Below are positions 17,837-27,117 of a stretch of DNA of 64,000 nucleotides, piece by piece. The notes beneath the pieces are model-generated. The model saw only the letters and a program-made list of their open reading frames with translations, searched no databases and was not told the DNA's origin. This stretch comes from an uncultured Paracoccaceae bacterium. GTDB lineage: Bacteria > Pseudomonadota > Alphaproteobacteria > Rhodobacterales > Rhodobacteraceae. The position numbers and the translations under genes are program-made. The DNA lies in contig CANLDA010000001.1 of the NCBI GenBank assembly GCA_947489325.1, positions 124,001-188,000 of the forward strand, written 5' to 3'. Position 1 is the stretch's first letter. Every line of letters begins with the position of its first letter.

Positions 17837-17851
17837 TTAATGAAAGGTTAA
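17837..17851 (-). promoter_or_regulatory. CtrA-type site (TTAA-N7-TTAA) upstream of the luxR operon
   Basis: TTAA (17837-17840) and TTAA (17848-17851) are separated by exactly 7 bases, the classical full CtrA recognition pattern. On the coding strand it reads TTAACC-TTTCA-TTAA. It lies about 22-36 bases upstream of the small ORF that leads into luxR and luxI. Binding is inferred from the pattern alone. Confidence 0.5.
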
Positions 17852-17882
17852 CACAAGCATAACACGAGCGATATCTTTGTGA

Positions 17883-17896
17883 AAATTCGCGAATTT
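17883..17896 (-). promoter_or_regulatory. 14-bp perfect palindrome upstream of the luxR operon
   Basis: AAATTCGCGAATTT is a perfect palindrome about 70 bases upstream of the small ORF start and 32 bases upstream of the CtrA-type site. It may be an operator. No known regulator is assigned, and it does not resemble the CTGTC-type lux box. Confidence 0.35.
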
Positions 17897-17959
17897 CAAC
17901 TCCCCCAAAATAGTGAGGGGCGGTTTTCTAAGATATTGATCAACAAATCGTCCTGGAGA

Positions 17960-18005
17960 GAAAAATGAAAATACCCGCGAACACAGTGTGTGATTCGCGG
18001 GTATT
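17960..18005 (-). terminator. Strong rho-independent terminator of ccr
   Basis: A perfect 12-bp stem, AATACCCGCGAA (17970-17981) with TTCGCGGGTATT (17994-18005). Read on the minus strand it is followed by TTTTCATTTTTC. It lies about 48 bases after the ccr stop and ends that transcript before the quorum-sensing promoter. Confidence 0.85.
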
Positions 18006-18052
18006 CAGTCATTGGATCGTACAAAAAGAATTTCAACCAGAGGAAGAATCGT

Positions 18053-19339
18053 TTACTTTCCAGCTTCCAACACATCTTCGAGAGTGCGCAAACCGGTGTT
18101 TGGCGCTTGTACCAAAACAGACATGTTGCCGGGCTTGTGCTCATTTCGCATCATCTTGGTATGCGCAGCAGGAATTTCATCCCAAGGGAAGACTTCTGAC
18201 ATACATGGGTCAAGACGGCGCTCGACCATCAGCTTGTTGGCTGCTGCCGCTTGTTTGAGATGAGCAAAGTGGCTGCCTTGCAAACGCTTCTGGTGCATCC
18301 AGATATAGCGCACATCGAATGTACAGTTGAACCCAGAGGTACCTGCGCAAATCACAACCATACCGCCCTTTTTACAGACAAAGGACGACACCGGGAACGT
18401 CGCTTCGCCAGGATGTTCAAACACGATATCGACGTTGTTGCCCTTACCGGTGATGTCCCAGATGGCCTTGCCGAATTTACGCGCCTCTTTGAACCATGTA
18501 TTGTATTCAGGCGTGTTCACTGTGGGCAATTGACCCCAGCAATTGAAATCTTTGCGGTTCAGAACACCCTTGGCACCCAGCCCCATAACAAAGTCACGTT
18601 TGTCTTCGTCAGAAATCACACCGATGGCATTGCCACCTGCGGCATTAATCAATTGGATCGCGTAAGATCCCAGACCACCGGACGCACCCCAAACCAGAAC
18701 ATTCTGGCCCGGCTTAAGCTCGTGTGGATGGTGACCAAACAACATACGGTATGCAGTGGCCAGTGTCAGGGTATAACAGGCCGACTCTTCCCAAGTCAGA
18801 TGCTTAGGACGTGGCAACAATTGTTGCGCTTGAACATTGGTGAACTGTGCAAACGATCCATCCGGCGTCTCATAGCCCCAGATACGTTGTGACGGTGAAT
18901 ACATCGGATCGCCACCGTTACATTCTTCGTCTTCACCATCATCCTGATTACAGTGAATGACAACTTCGTCGCCCACTTTCCAGTTTTTGACTTTGTCACC
19001 AACGGCCCAAACGATGCCGGACGCATCGGAACCAGCAATGTGATAATCAGCGCCGTGCCCGTCAAAGGGGGAGATTGGCACCCCAAGACCTGCCCAAACA
19101 CCGTTATAATTGACACCTGCTGCCATCACGAGAACAAGAACCTCGTGGCTATCAAGAACTGGCGTGTCAACGACCTCTACCTTAAACGCCTGATCAGGTT
19201 CACCGTGGCGTTCACGGCGGATCGCCCAAGCATACATCTGCTTTGGTACATATCCCATGGGAGGGATTTCGCCGACCTCGTAAAGATCTTTTTCGGGTGC
19301 ATCGTATTCAACCATGCTGTTGTGTGTGTCCAGAGCCAT
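18053..19339 (-). CDS. ccr: Crotonyl-CoA carboxylase/reductase
   Basis: A 428-residue zinc-independent MDR-family enzyme that reductively carboxylates crotonyl-CoA to (2S)-ethylmalonyl-CoA with NADPH and CO2, the key step of the ethylmalonyl-CoA pathway. Family landmarks are AAGVNYNGVWAGLG, RIWGYETPDGSFAQF (with the CO2-site Phe-Glu-like region), the NADP loop VWGASGGLGSYAIQ and GSHFAHL with the active-site histidine. Length is normal. It is encoded separately but next to ecm and far upstream of mch and mcl2 in the same cluster. It has its own promoter region with a GCCGCAACGCAGAA motif. Confidence 0.97.
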   Translation of the reverse strand: MALDTHNSMVEYDAPEKDLYEVGEIPPMGYVPKQMYAWAIRRERHGEPDQAFKVEVVDTPVLDSHEVLVLVMAAGVNYNGVWAGLGVPISPFDGHGADYHIAGSDASGIVWAVGDKVKNWKVGDEVVIHCNQDDGEDEECNGGDPMYSPSQRIWGYETPDGSFAQFTNVQAQQLLPRPKHLTWEESACYTLTLATAYRMLFGHHPHELKPGQNVLVWGASGGLGSYAIQLINAAGGNAIGVISDEDKRDFVMGLGAKGVLNRKDFNCWGQLPTVNTPEYNTWFKEARKFGKAIWDITGKGNNVDIVFEHPGEATFPVSSFVCKKGGMVVICAGTSGFNCTFDVRYIWMHQKRLQGSHFAHLKQAAAANKLMVERRLDPCMSEVFPWDEIPAAHTKMMRNEHKPGNMSVLVQAPNTGLRTLEDVLEAGK

Positions 19340-19363
19340 CGTCGCCTCCTGAAAGTGCTGTTC

Positions 19364-19377
19364 GCCGCAACGCAGAA
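19364..19377 (-). promoter_or_regulatory. GCCGCAACGCAGAA motif upstream of ccr
   Basis: This 14-mer lies 25-38 bases before the ccr start and occurs identically upstream of mcl2 (34242-34255). A related form, CGCCGCAGTGCAGCG, lies upstream of ecm and mdh. The shared core is GCCGCARYGCAG. It is a candidate operator for coordinate control of acetyl-CoA assimilation; the regulator is not identified. Confidence 0.45.
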
Positions 19378-19458
19378 TCGCGGATTATGCAAGAGGGATA
19401 GTATTGCTTGCGCAACATTGCAACCTTGTTTGATTGTTTTTTGAAACTTTATAACCCC

Positions 19459-19487
19459 GCAATTGCAGAAATATTTTCTGCAATTGC
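19459..19487 (-). terminator. 29-bp near-perfect inverted repeat after plsB
   Basis: GCAATTGCAGAAA (19459-19471) and its exact complement (19475-19487) flank a 3-base TAT centre. It begins 5 bases after the acyltransferase stop codon and lies about 120 bases upstream of ccr. No T-run follows on the minus strand, so it may be a terminator or an operator in the ccr promoter. Confidence 0.5.
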
Positions 19488-19491
19488 ACAG

Positions 19492-20847
19492 TCAGAATAG
19501 ATGCCGAATAGAATTGGCATAAAATGCCACGATGGCTCTCTGTTCTGGGTTCATGACAAACCCTTGATCACCCTCCTGCACTATGCCGCGGTCATGCAGC
19601 ATGCGCAGCCCCACGCTGGCGGCATATACCCTATCATCTCTGGGCAAATGCACATGCGCACCATTCAGCGCATCCACACGGGTCGAAAACTCTGCTTCTA
19701 TCTCTGTGTGCGTCATAGGCTCTTGTGCATCCTGAATGATCGTTGCCACCAAGGGCACGGGCAAAACTGGAACAACCGACTGAATGCGTGCCATCAACTC
19801 ATGTGCAAGGCGTTCTTCATCAATTGGGGCATCTGTGTCTTGAAAATCCGACAACGACAGAGGGTTGCCAAAGCTGACCGCAGCATAGCCGAATTTGTGA
19901 TATTTCCCGCGCAATCGCAGCCAGATTTGTTTCATAAAGAATCCAGCAACGACGCTGATACGCGCATGAAAACGGCGCCCACCCTCATCCAATGCTTGTA
20001 ATAGAATACGATCTTCCAGCACGCGATCATAGTTCAGAGCCACCGGCACAAAGACAATGTCGCGCGTCTCAGGGTCGAATCCGTCGGTGATATACTTCAA
20101 CAGACCCAGCTTTGGATTTTGTGGCGCACCATCAAGGCTAAGGCCGCCCTCTGGAAACATCGCCTGTGTCAACCCGCCTTGTGTCGCCAAGTGCACATAA
20201 CGCGCCAGCACTCGTCGATATAGATTATTGCGCGACTTGCGGCGGATGAAATAGGCCCCCATAGCCCGGATCAATTTGGACAAAGGCCACACTCGCGCCC
20301 ATTCGCCAACCGCATAAGCAAGAGCAGAGCGTTGCGCCGCCAAATATGTCACCAATACGTAATCCATGTTGGATTTATGGTTCATGACAAAGACCACTGT
20401 CGCGGATTTATCCAAGTTTTTCAGGCTATCTTCATCGTAATACCCCAATCGTACGCGATAAAGCGCAGTCGATAGGAAGCGCGCTGCACGAATGGCAAAT
20501 CCGAAATAGGCTGAGGCGCTAAACCCCGGCACGATTTCCCGCGCATAGGATTTTGCCTCTTGAAAGGCCACATTTTCGGGCACTTTGTTCTTACGTGCGT
20601 ATTCCACAACGCCTTTAGTAACTTCGGGATCATAAATCAGGCGCTGGATCATGTCATAGCGCCGCGCAAGTTTAAACGGCTCAATCGGGCGCTCTAGGCG
20701 CTCATTCAGTTTGGCAACCGCCCGTTCCATCCGCCGACGAAAAAACCAACGCACAGAGGGAAACAGAAAATGCGATGCAAAGGTCACGGCTGCAAACAGC
20801 ACGATCAAGACAAAAAGCCAAATAGGGAGTTCCACGGTTCGCATCAT
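19492..20847 (-). CDS. plsB: Glycerol-3-phosphate acyltransferase (PlsB-like)
   Basis: A 451-residue membrane-associated acyltransferase that should acylate glycerol-3-phosphate in phospholipid synthesis. The HX4D catalytic box is NHKSNMDYV, followed by GAYFIRRKSRNNLYRRVL and FPEGGLSLDG, as in the PlsB family. The N-terminus has one membrane helix (LPIWLFVLIVLFAAVTFASH). It is shorter than E. coli PlsB but normal for this alphaproteobacterial subgroup. It is divergent from the small membrane-protein gene, with a 111-base gap. Confidence 0.85.
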   Translation of the reverse strand: MMRTVELPIWLFVLIVLFAAVTFASHFLFPSVRWFFRRRMERAVAKLNERLERPIEPFKLARRYDMIQRLIYDPEVTKGVVEYARKNKVPENVAFQEAKSYAREIVPGFSASAYFGFAIRAARFLSTALYRVRLGYYDEDSLKNLDKSATVVFVMNHKSNMDYVLVTYLAAQRSALAYAVGEWARVWPLSKLIRAMGAYFIRRKSRNNLYRRVLARYVHLATQGGLTQAMFPEGGLSLDGAPQNPKLGLLKYITDGFDPETRDIVFVPVALNYDRVLEDRILLQALDEGGRRFHARISVVAGFFMKQIWLRLRGKYHKFGYAAVSFGNPLSLSDFQDTDAPIDEERLAHELMARIQSVVPVLPVPLVATIIQDAQEPMTHTEIEAEFSTRVDALNGAHVHLPRDDRVYAASVGLRMLHDRGIVQEGDQGFVMNPEQRAIVAFYANSIRHLF

Positions 20848-20958
20848 TGCGCAACATTCGCAGCCAACGCCGGGCGCGTAAATACCAAAGCGTTACTTGT
20901 TGCAGCACTCTGACACGTTCCGTAACCTACCTGACACACCCACATTCGGACCAACACC

Positions 20959-21354
20959 ATGTATCAAGGTGATTCTTTATTTACTCTCAGTGGCCCTGAA
21001 CAGTTCGGGTTGATCCTGCTGTCAGCCACGCTGTGGATTGGGTCGCTGTGGTTTTCCCGACGACTGGGCAAGAAGAGATCTCCGCTACGCAAAGTTGTCA
21101 TCACACTGGGTCTTTTCTGGTTGTTTTTGTGGCTGTCTCCACAAATATATTACACTTATTATTTGGCGATCTTTCCAGAATTACCCCTGCAATCTGTTGT
21201 TAAGACCCCACCTTCTCCTCTGCGGGTTTTACGTATTTTAACCTTTACAGAGGGCTTCACTCTTTCAGCCCACAGCCAAGCGATCATGGGTTGGTGTCTT
21301 ATTGCATCTGCATTATTGCGTACGCCGCAGTGCAGCGAATTGACAAAGGTATAA
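20959..21354 (+). CDS. Small membrane protein upstream of ecm
   Basis: An uncharacterised 131-residue protein with about three hydrophobic segments: GLILLSATLWIGSLWF, VVITLGLFWLFLWLSPQIYY and AIMGWCLIASALL. I do not recognise a domain. It lies 62 bases before ecm on the same strand. The last third of the gene contains a CGCCGCAGTGCAGCG motif (21323-21337) that probably belongs to the ecm promoter. A role in the neighbouring pathway is not evident. Confidence 0.65.
   Translation: MYQGDSLFTLSGPEQFGLILLSATLWIGSLWFSRRLGKKRSPLRKVVITLGLFWLFLWLSPQIYYTYYLAIFPELPLQSVVKTPPSPLRVLRILTFTEGFTLSAHSQAIMGWCLIASALLRTPQCSELTKV
21323..21337 (+). promoter_or_regulatory. CGCCGCAGTGCAGCG motif upstream of ecm
   Basis: This 15-mer is identical to one at 35075-35089 before mdh and related to the ccr/mcl2 14-mer. 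It lies 80 bases before the ecm ATG, within the 3' end of the preceding gene. Confidence 0.4.
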
Positions 21355-21416
21355 AGTTCCACGTATCAACGCCATGACGAAATAAAATTGCCCATTCAGA
21401 TTCAAGAGGCCCGCCC

Positions 21417-23384
21417 ATGTCGCAAGCGCAGAAAGATCGCCCCTGGCTCATCCGTACTTATGCAGGTCATTCCACTGCCAAGGCATCAAACGAACTGTAT
21501 CGATCCAATCTTGAACGTGGACAAACAGGTCTTTCGGTCGCCTTCGACCTCCCAACCCAAACAGGTTATGACAGCGATCACGTGTTGGCACGTGGCGAGG
21601 TGGGCAAGGTTGGGGTCCCTGTTTGTCATCTTGGCGACATGCGTACCTTGTTTGATCAGATCCCGCTGGATCAGATGAACACCTCAATGACGATCAATGC
21701 GACCGCCCCCTGGCTGCTGTCTTTGTATATTGCTGTTGCCGAGGAACAGGGTGTGGATATCAGCAAACTGCAAGGCACCGTTCAAAACGACCTAATCAAG
21801 GAATACTTGAGCCGCGGCACCTATATCTGCCCACCCAAGCCCAGTTTGAAAATGATCGCGGACGTTGCTGAATATTGTTATTCCAACGTGCCCAAATGGA
21901 ACCCGATGAATGTCTGTTCCTATCACCTGCAAGAGGCCGGTGCGACACCTGAACAAGAATTAGCTTTTGCTTTGGCCACAGCGCAGGCGGTTCTGGACAC
22001 CCTGCGGCCCCGCGTTCCTGCCGAAGATTTCGGTCCCTTGGTCGCACGCATTTCTTTCTTTGTGAATGCAGGTATCCGCTTCGTCACCGAGATGTGCAAA
22101 ATGCGCGCCTTTGTCGAACTCTGGGATGAGATCTGTCAGGAACGTTATGGCGTGACTGATGCCAAACAACGCCGTTTTCGATATGGCGTTCAGGTGAACT
22201 CACTTGGGCTCACGGAACAACAACCCGAAAACAACGTCTATCGCATCTTGATTGAAATGCTGGCCGTGACATTGTCCAAAAAGGCCCGTGCGCGCGCCGT
22301 GCAATTACCCGCTTGGAACGAGGCCCTCGGCCTGCCCCGCCCTTGGGATCAGCAATGGTCCATGCGGATGCAGCAAATTCTGGCGTATGAGACCGACCTG
22401 CTGGAATTTGACGATCTGTTTGATGGCAATCCCGCCGTGGACGCCAAAGTCCAAGCGCTCAAGGAAGGTGCACGCCACGAATTGTCTACGCTGGATGGCA
22501 TGGGGGGGGCCATTGGCGCGATTGATTACATGAAGGCCCGCTTGGTAGATTCCAATGCCGACCGTCTAAACCGGATCGAAGCCGGTGAAACCGTGGTGGT
22601 TGGGGTTAACAAATGGCAAAAAGGAGAGCCTTCTCCTTTGATGACAGGTGATGGTGGCATCATGGTTGTCGATCCTGCCGTTGAACAGCAACAAATCAAC
22701 CATTTGAACCAATGGCGCTCAGAACGTGATGAAATCGCAGTGCGACAAGCGCTGGAAGGCCTGCGCAATGCCGCCAGCAATGGGGAAAACATCATGCCTG
22801 CCTCAATTGTGGCAGCAAAGGCAGGCGTCACCACAGGGGAATGGGCTGCACAGATGCGCAGCATCCATGGTGAATATCGCGGCCCCACTGGCGTTTCCGA
22901 CAGCCCTTCAAACAAAACCGAGGGCCTTGATGACATCCGCGAGGCAGTGAACACCGTCAGTGACAAATTGGGCCGCCGTTTGAAATTCCTTGTTGGAAAA
23001 CCCGGTCTTGACGGCCATTCCAATGGGGCTGAACAAATCGCCTATCGCGCGCGCGATTGCGGAATGGACATCACCTATGACGGCATTCGCCTGACGCCAC
23101 AGGAAATCGTGGATAAAGCCATCGAAGAAAAGGCCCATGTCATCGGCCTGTCGATCCTGTCCGGCAGCCATATCCCTCTGGTAGAGGACCTGATGACATT
23201 GGTGAAAAATGCGGGCCTGACAAGCACCCCAGTTATCGTGGGGGGCATTATTCCCGATGACGATGCTGCGCGCCTGCGCACGATGGGTGTCGCACGGGTC
23301 TACACACCCAAAGACTTTGAGCTGAACACCATTATGAAAGACATCGTAACGCTCGCCGATCCCAAGGCTGTTGCTGCCGAATAA
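21417..23384 (+). CDS. ecm: Ethylmalonyl-CoA mutase
   Basis: A 655-residue coenzyme B12-dependent mutase that converts (2R)-ethylmalonyl-CoA to methylsuccinyl-CoA. The TIM-barrel substrate domain occupies the N-terminal two thirds (RTYAGHSTAKASNELYR near residue 13). The C-terminal cobalamin domain has the base-off signature GKPGLDGHSNGAEQ (DxHxxG) and VIVGGIIPDDD. Methylmalonyl-CoA mutase is the alternative, but adjacency to ccr and single-subunit length favour Ecm. A terminator follows at 23407. Confidence 0.95.
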   Translation: MSQAQKDRPWLIRTYAGHSTAKASNELYRSNLERGQTGLSVAFDLPTQTGYDSDHVLARGEVGKVGVPVCHLGDMRTLFDQIPLDQMNTSMTINATAPWLLSLYIAVAEEQGVDISKLQGTVQNDLIKEYLSRGTYICPPKPSLKMIADVAEYCYSNVPKWNPMNVCSYHLQEAGATPEQELAFALATAQAVLDTLRPRVPAEDFGPLVARISFFVNAGIRFVTEMCKMRAFVELWDEICQERYGVTDAKQRRFRYGVQVNSLGLTEQQPENNVYRILIEMLAVTLSKKARARAVQLPAWNEALGLPRPWDQQWSMRMQQILAYETDLLEFDDLFDGNPAVDAKVQALKEGARHELSTLDGMGGAIGAIDYMKARLVDSNADRLNRIEAGETVVVGVNKWQKGEPSPLMTGDGGIMVVDPAVEQQQINHLNQWRSERDEIAVRQALEGLRNAASNGENIMPASIVAAKAGVTTGEWAAQMRSIHGEYRGPTGVSDSPSNKTEGLDDIREAVNTVSDKLGRRLKFLVGKPGLDGHSNGAEQIAYRARDCGMDITYDGIRLTPQEIVDKAIEEKAHVIGLSILSGSHIPLVEDLMTLVKNAGLTSTPVIVGGIIPDDDAARLRTMGVARVYTPKDFELNTIMKDIVTLADPKAVAAE

Positions 23385-23406
23385 GTGCACATTATACACC
23401 CATCTT

Positions 23407-23436
23407 AAAACGCCTCTGCACCCGCAGGGGCGTTTT
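23407..23436 (+). terminator. Rho-independent terminator of ecm
   Basis: A 13-bp stem (one G-T pair): AAAACGCCTCTGC (23407-23419) pairs with GCAGGGGCGTTTT (23424-23436) over a 4-base loop. The arms supply A- and T-runs on both sides. Confidence 0.85.
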
Positions 23437-23490
23437 GCATTTGTAGGGATGCGTCCCATTGCATAGTCTGCCTGTAAAAGAGGGGCTGAA

Positions 23491-24195
23491 ATGACAATTC
23501 ATATTGGGGCAAAAGCGGGCGACATTGCGGAAACGGTTCTGATGCCAGGCGATCCATACCGTGCCAAATGGGCGGCAGAAACTTTTCTAGACAACCCAAA
23601 ATGCGTGAACGAAGTGCGTGGAATGTTGGGGTATACAGGTACGTGGAACGGGCATCCGGTTACCATCCAGGGTTCGGGCATGGGTATGCCTTCGCTGTCC
23701 ATCTATGCCAATGAACTGATCCGCGATTACGGCGCCAAAACCCTGATCCGTATTGGTTCATGCGGGGCGATGCAGGAAGCAATCAATCTGCGCGATGTCA
23801 TCATCGCAATGACCGCGACATCCCTTTCCACGCCTTCGCGCGGAATTTTCAAAGAGATCAATTTCGCCCCCTGTGCAGACTATGGATTGCTGAAAGCCGC
23901 TGCCGATGCTGCCGCACAAAAAGGCACGCCGACACATGTTGGCGGAATTTATTCCAGTGATGTATTTTATGACGAACGCCCTGATCTGAACGATCAGATG
24001 ATCCGCCACGGTATTCTGGGCGTCGAGATGGAAGCTGCAGAACTTTATAATCTGGCCGCGCGTTATAATGTGCGCGCTTTGGCGGTTCTAACCGTGTCAG
24101 ACCATCTGATCACAGGGAAATCCCTTCCCAGCGCAGATCGAGAGACATCTTTTGCCGACATGGTCGAAATCGCGCTCAGCGCTGCCTTTGATTAA
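23491..24195 (+). CDS. deoD: Purine-nucleoside phosphorylase (DeoD type)
   Basis: A 234-residue hexameric-type purine nucleoside phosphorylase, splitting purine (deoxy)nucleosides with phosphate. DeoD features are [18 protein letters not shown] at the N-terminus, the phosphate loop [11 protein letters not shown], and [11 protein letters not shown] in the ribose/base site. It would act on nucleosides like those the BMP importer at 7.5-12 kb may bring in. It converges on the DUF1989 gene with a 4-base overlap. Confidence 0.95.
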   Translation: MTIHIGAKAGDIAETVLMPGDPYRAKWAAETFLDNPKCVNEVRGMLGYTGTWNGHPVTIQGSGMGMPSLSIYANELIRDYGAKTLIRIGSCGAMQEAINLRDVIIAMTATSLSTPSRGIFKEINFAPCADYGLLKAAADAAAQKGTPTHVGGIYSSDVFYDERPDLNDQMIRHGILGVEMEAAELYNLAARYNVRALAVLTVSDHLITGKSLPSADRETSFADMVEIALSAAFD

Positions 24196-25034
24196 CGCCC
24201 ATGTGAACGGTCATACCCGTTCACATCTGGTGACTGCCACCCATCCAGCGCACCCTCGATCGGAGCAAAGACTTCAACCAGCAACGGATAACACGGTACG
24301 GTATCTGAAGAATGTTCAGATCCGCAATCCCCACCAGGGCAGGCAGACAGGCCTCCCAAAAGATCAATTTCTGCAAAAAACTCCAGATAGTCTCCGGGCC
24401 GCACCGGGCTGGCCTTCATGAAATACTGCCCTGTATCGCGAGTAAAGCCAGTGCACATAAAGACGTTTAACACATCATGTACAAATGGTTCTGCCTCGCT
24501 CAGCGACATGCCCGTTTGATCTGCCAAAGCGCGCGTCAGATTGGAATGACAGCAATGGTGGTACTGCGACCCGGCCAACAGGTTGCCCGTGTAGGGATCA
24601 CATCGTGTTCCGATTACATCATGCACTGACCCACCAAATTCATCCATCCCATACCAAGCCAGCGTATCTTTTATGATCGTGGCAATCGGACGCAATGCGG
24701 GAAAGTTGCTCCACATACGTTCACCCGTGGTGATATGTGTTCCGTGCAATGCTCGCGTTTTTCCTGAATAGAAGCGTTCATTCAGATCATGTGCGTTCCA
24801 CAGGTTCAAATCCCCCACCTGTGGCCCCTCCACTGACGAAATACGAAAGAAATGCCCGGCAGGCACCTCAAAGCACTTAGCATCCCGTGCAGGCACCAAT
24901 ATTTCGTCTGATTTCACCGCTGTCTGGCGCGCGGCTTGATACAGCCCAAGCGGCGCCACAGGCAGTGTATCATTAGGATAACAAATCACCGGTTTGATTG
25001 CTTTGCGGGCGGCGGCATCGGTTGGCTCAGTCAT
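24192..25034 (-). CDS. DUF1989 / urea carboxylase-associated family protein
   Basis: A 280-residue protein of the DUF1989 family, often annotated as urea carboxylase-associated. The family core is visible: [23 protein letters not shown], a metal-site-like Cys/His cluster ([11 protein letters not shown]), and [10 protein letters not shown]. No urea carboxylase or allophanate hydrolase genes lie nearby. Members elsewhere are linked to urea or guanidine breakdown, but the role here is not determined. The start overlaps the stop of the small upstream gene by ATGA. Confidence 0.8.
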   Translation of the reverse strand: MTEPTDAAARKAIKPVICYPNDTLPVAPLGLYQAARQTAVKSDEILVPARDAKCFEVPAGHFFRISSVEGPQVGDLNLWNAHDLNERFYSGKTRALHGTHITTGERMWSNFPALRPIATIIKDTLAWYGMDEFGGSVHDVIGTRCDPYTGNLLAGSQYHHCCHSNLTRALADQTGMSLSEAEPFVHDVLNVFMCTGFTRDTGQYFMKASPVRPGDYLEFFAEIDLLGGLSACPGGDCGSEHSSDTVPCYPLLVEVFAPIEGALDGWQSPDVNGYDRSHGR

Positions 25035-25243
25035 ATCTCACCTGTCGGATGGGTCTTTTCGCAATGCTTGGGGGCATCCACACCTTTGGTCAAGCAAGAA
25101 CGGCCACAGGACATACAGATATGAAAATGGCATCCATCTTGATCACGACTACGATCGGCCCGCCAACGGCAATCGCGCATCTTTTGATTGGAAAACAAAA
25201 CAACCAGACAAAAAGCAGTGAAAAGACCCACAACGATGATCAT
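25031..25243 (-). CDS. Small membrane-anchored cysteine-rich protein
   Basis: A 70-residue protein with an N-terminal membrane helix (IIVVGLFTAFCLVVLF), then CRWRADRSRDQDGCHFHICM and further cysteines (CGRSC, then Cys60), suggesting a small zinc ribbon. I recall related small CRWRxDRS proteins in Rhodobacterales, function unknown. It overlaps the DUF1989 start by ATGA, so the two are probably coupled. Confidence 0.55.
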   Translation of the reverse strand: MIIVVGLFTAFCLVVLFSNQKMRDCRWRADRSRDQDGCHFHICMSCGRSCLTKGVDAPKHCEKTHPTGEI

Positions 25244-25280
25244 GCGATACCTCGTGTCCCCGCATCCGTCGGGGTATCGG

Positions 25281-25340
25281 CTTCTTCTTGGCTAAAATAT
25301 CCTCGGGGGTCCGGGGGTGGAAAACCCCCGGCAGACGCGC
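25281..25340 (+). repeat. Roseobacter-type intergenic repeat, copy 1
   Basis: A block beginning CTTCTTCTTGGCTAAAATAT and running into CCTCGGGGG, then a CCGGGGG/CCCCCGG hairpin (25311-25331). The same leading block recurs at 43861 between sucB and lpd. It sits directly after sdhB (minus strand) and may act as its terminator. It looks like a dispersed palindromic element typical of roseobacter genomes. Confidence 0.6.
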
Positions 25341-25343
25341 GCA

Positions 25344-26123
25344 TCAAATGGTGCGCTCAACCATCATCTTTTTAATCTCAGCAATCGCCTTAGCCGGATT
25401 CAACCCTTTGGGGCATGTCTTGGCGCAGTTCATGATGGTGTGGCAGCGGTACAGCTTGAACGGGTCCTCCAATTCATCCAGACGCGCACCTGTCGCCTCG
25501 TCCCGTGAATCAATGATCCAACGATAGGCATGTAACAATGCAGCGGGCCCCAGATAGCGGTCACTGTTCCACCAATACGACGGACAAGACGTCGAGCAGG
25601 ACGCACACATTACGCATTCATACAAGCCATCCAATTTTTTACGATCATCAATGGACTGCCTCCATTCCTTCGCAGGGCGGTTCGTTTTGGTTTCTAGCCA
25701 CGGCATAATCGATGCGTGTTGTGCATAAAAATGGGTGAGATCAGGGATCAAATCCTTAACCACCGACATATGCGGCAGTGGGTAAATCTTGATATCACCC
25801 TTGATCTCGTCCAAACCGTAAATACAGGCCAAAGTGTTGATCCCATCGATGTTCATCGCGCAGGACCCACAGATGCCTTCACGGCATGATCGGCGGAAGG
25901 TCAGCGTAGGATCAATCTCATTCTTGATCTTGATCAGAACATCCAGAACCATCGGCCCACAGCTGTCCATATCAACGAAATAGGTGTCCAAACGTGGATT
26001 CTGACCATCGTCAGGGTTCCAGCGATAAATCTGAACCTTGCGCACATTTGTTGCGCCATCGGGCTTAGGCCATGTTTTCCCAGTTGTCATACGGGAATTC
26101 TTGGGGAGTGCCAGTTCGACCAT
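25344..26123 (-). CDS. sdhB: Succinate dehydrogenase iron-sulfur subunit
   Basis: The 259-residue SdhB, which carries electrons from the SdhA flavin to quinone through three Fe-S clusters. Ligands are seen in [15 protein letters not shown] (2Fe-2S), [16 protein letters not shown] (4Fe-4S) and [17 protein letters not shown] (3Fe-4S). The frame is open to 26288, but MVELALP at 26123 follows AAGGAGAAG and gives the normal family length. Two sulfotransferase-like genes separate it from sdhA. Confidence 0.97.
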   Translation of the reverse strand: MVELALPKNSRMTTGKTWPKPDGATNVRKVQIYRWNPDDGQNPRLDTYFVDMDSCGPMVLDVLIKIKNEIDPTLTFRRSCREGICGSCAMNIDGINTLACIYGLDEIKGDIKIYPLPHMSVVKDLIPDLTHFYAQHASIMPWLETKTNRPAKEWRQSIDDRKKLDGLYECVMCASCSTSCPSYWWNSDRYLGPAALLHAYRWIIDSRDEATGARLDELEDPFKLYRCHTIMNCAKTCPKGLNPAKAIAEIKKMMVERTI

Positions 26124-26211
26124 TACGTCTTCTCCTTTAGCAGTGCGCCCTGAGGGTGCTGGCGAGTGAAAAACAAATTGAAAAAGCGGGGAGTCAAGGC
26201 TTGCGGGAATG

Positions 26212-27117
26212 TCATGTGCCATCCCCCACTTTGACGTCGAAAGGAAAGCGTGCTTGTGATACAAATTCACACACTGTGGCCGCATCATGAGGCATCGCTC
26301 GCTCCAGAAGATCCATGAAAGTCGGGTCTTGTGAAACCATCAACAGGATCAGCTGATAATCTGCCATTCCGATCATTTCAGCCCATCTCTCAGAGGTTCC
26401 CAATTCTTCTGCCGAAGTTGCATCTTTTTGAAAAGACGATCCGCCGCCATAGGGCTGAACCTCACCAAGCGTGTCATCAAGCAACGGCAAATCCAACATG
26501 CGTAAAACACCCTTGCGATAACTGTCTGAGCGCAGCCAACTATCATAAGAAACGGGCAGGATATTGTGCTCTGTCGGGGCCAGAATTTGGGCTAATCCGG
26601 TACGAAACTTACTCAGGGCGATTGTCGCCACACGCATGCGATCAGAAAAGTCGAAATTTTCATTACTTTGCAATTTACGCATCAAGGACGCCGACCAGTT
26701 GATAAATCGCCGGTACAGCAAAATATCCTGGGTCACAGCATCACGTGGCATATCCGTTGTCACATCGGGTCGTGCATCTAATGCAGGCGGCATATGATCT
26801 TCATAAGAAATCATCAACAAGCCACCGTCCTGAACATCCCCCGTGATAGAGGATACCGCACGGCGGCGACGACGCGTACGGCGCTCACCATTCACCTCAA
26901 TCGTCGCACAGGTGCGATACGGGCTGCGCCTGGGGGTGCAATTGTTTAAAAACACATGCCCGGGCGGTGCATTGCGCAGCATCCAGTTGATCATCGCGTG
27001 GTTCCCCGCGCGACGCATCCCAAAACAGCGAAACACCTTTCCAGGGACAAAACCCAATTCGGCCCAATCCGGGTTCGGTGCGATATCTTCTGCCTGAACG
27101 TCCATCATCTCATTCAT
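26212..27117 (-). CDS. Sulfotransferase-like protein between sdhA and sdhB (1)
   Basis: A 301-residue protein with no close family I can name. [17 protein letters not shown] near residue 32 resembles the P-loop-like PAPS-binding start of sulfotransferase-fold proteins (RSGNHAIINW type). The middle ([20 protein letters not shown]) has the spacing of the 3'-phosphate-binding region, but the catalytic base is unclear. The chosen start overlaps the upstream gene by 8 bases; an earlier ATG at 27141 is possible. It lies on the sdh transcript, 88 bases before sdhB. The enzymatic role is unproven. Confidence 0.6.
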   Translation of the reverse strand: MNEMMDVQAEDIAPNPDWAELGFVPGKVFRCFGMRRAGNHAMINWMLRNAPPGHVFLNNCTPRRSPYRTCATIEVNGERRTRRRRRAVSSITGDVQDGGLLMISYEDHMPPALDARPDVTTDMPRDAVTQDILLYRRFINWSASLMRKLQSNENFDFSDRMRVATIALSKFRTGLAQILAPTEHNILPVSYDSWLRSDSYRKGVLRMLDLPLLDDTLGEVQPYGGGSSFQKDATSAEELGTSERWAEMIGMADYQLILLMVSQDPTFMDLLERAMPHDAATVCEFVSQARFPFDVKVGDGT

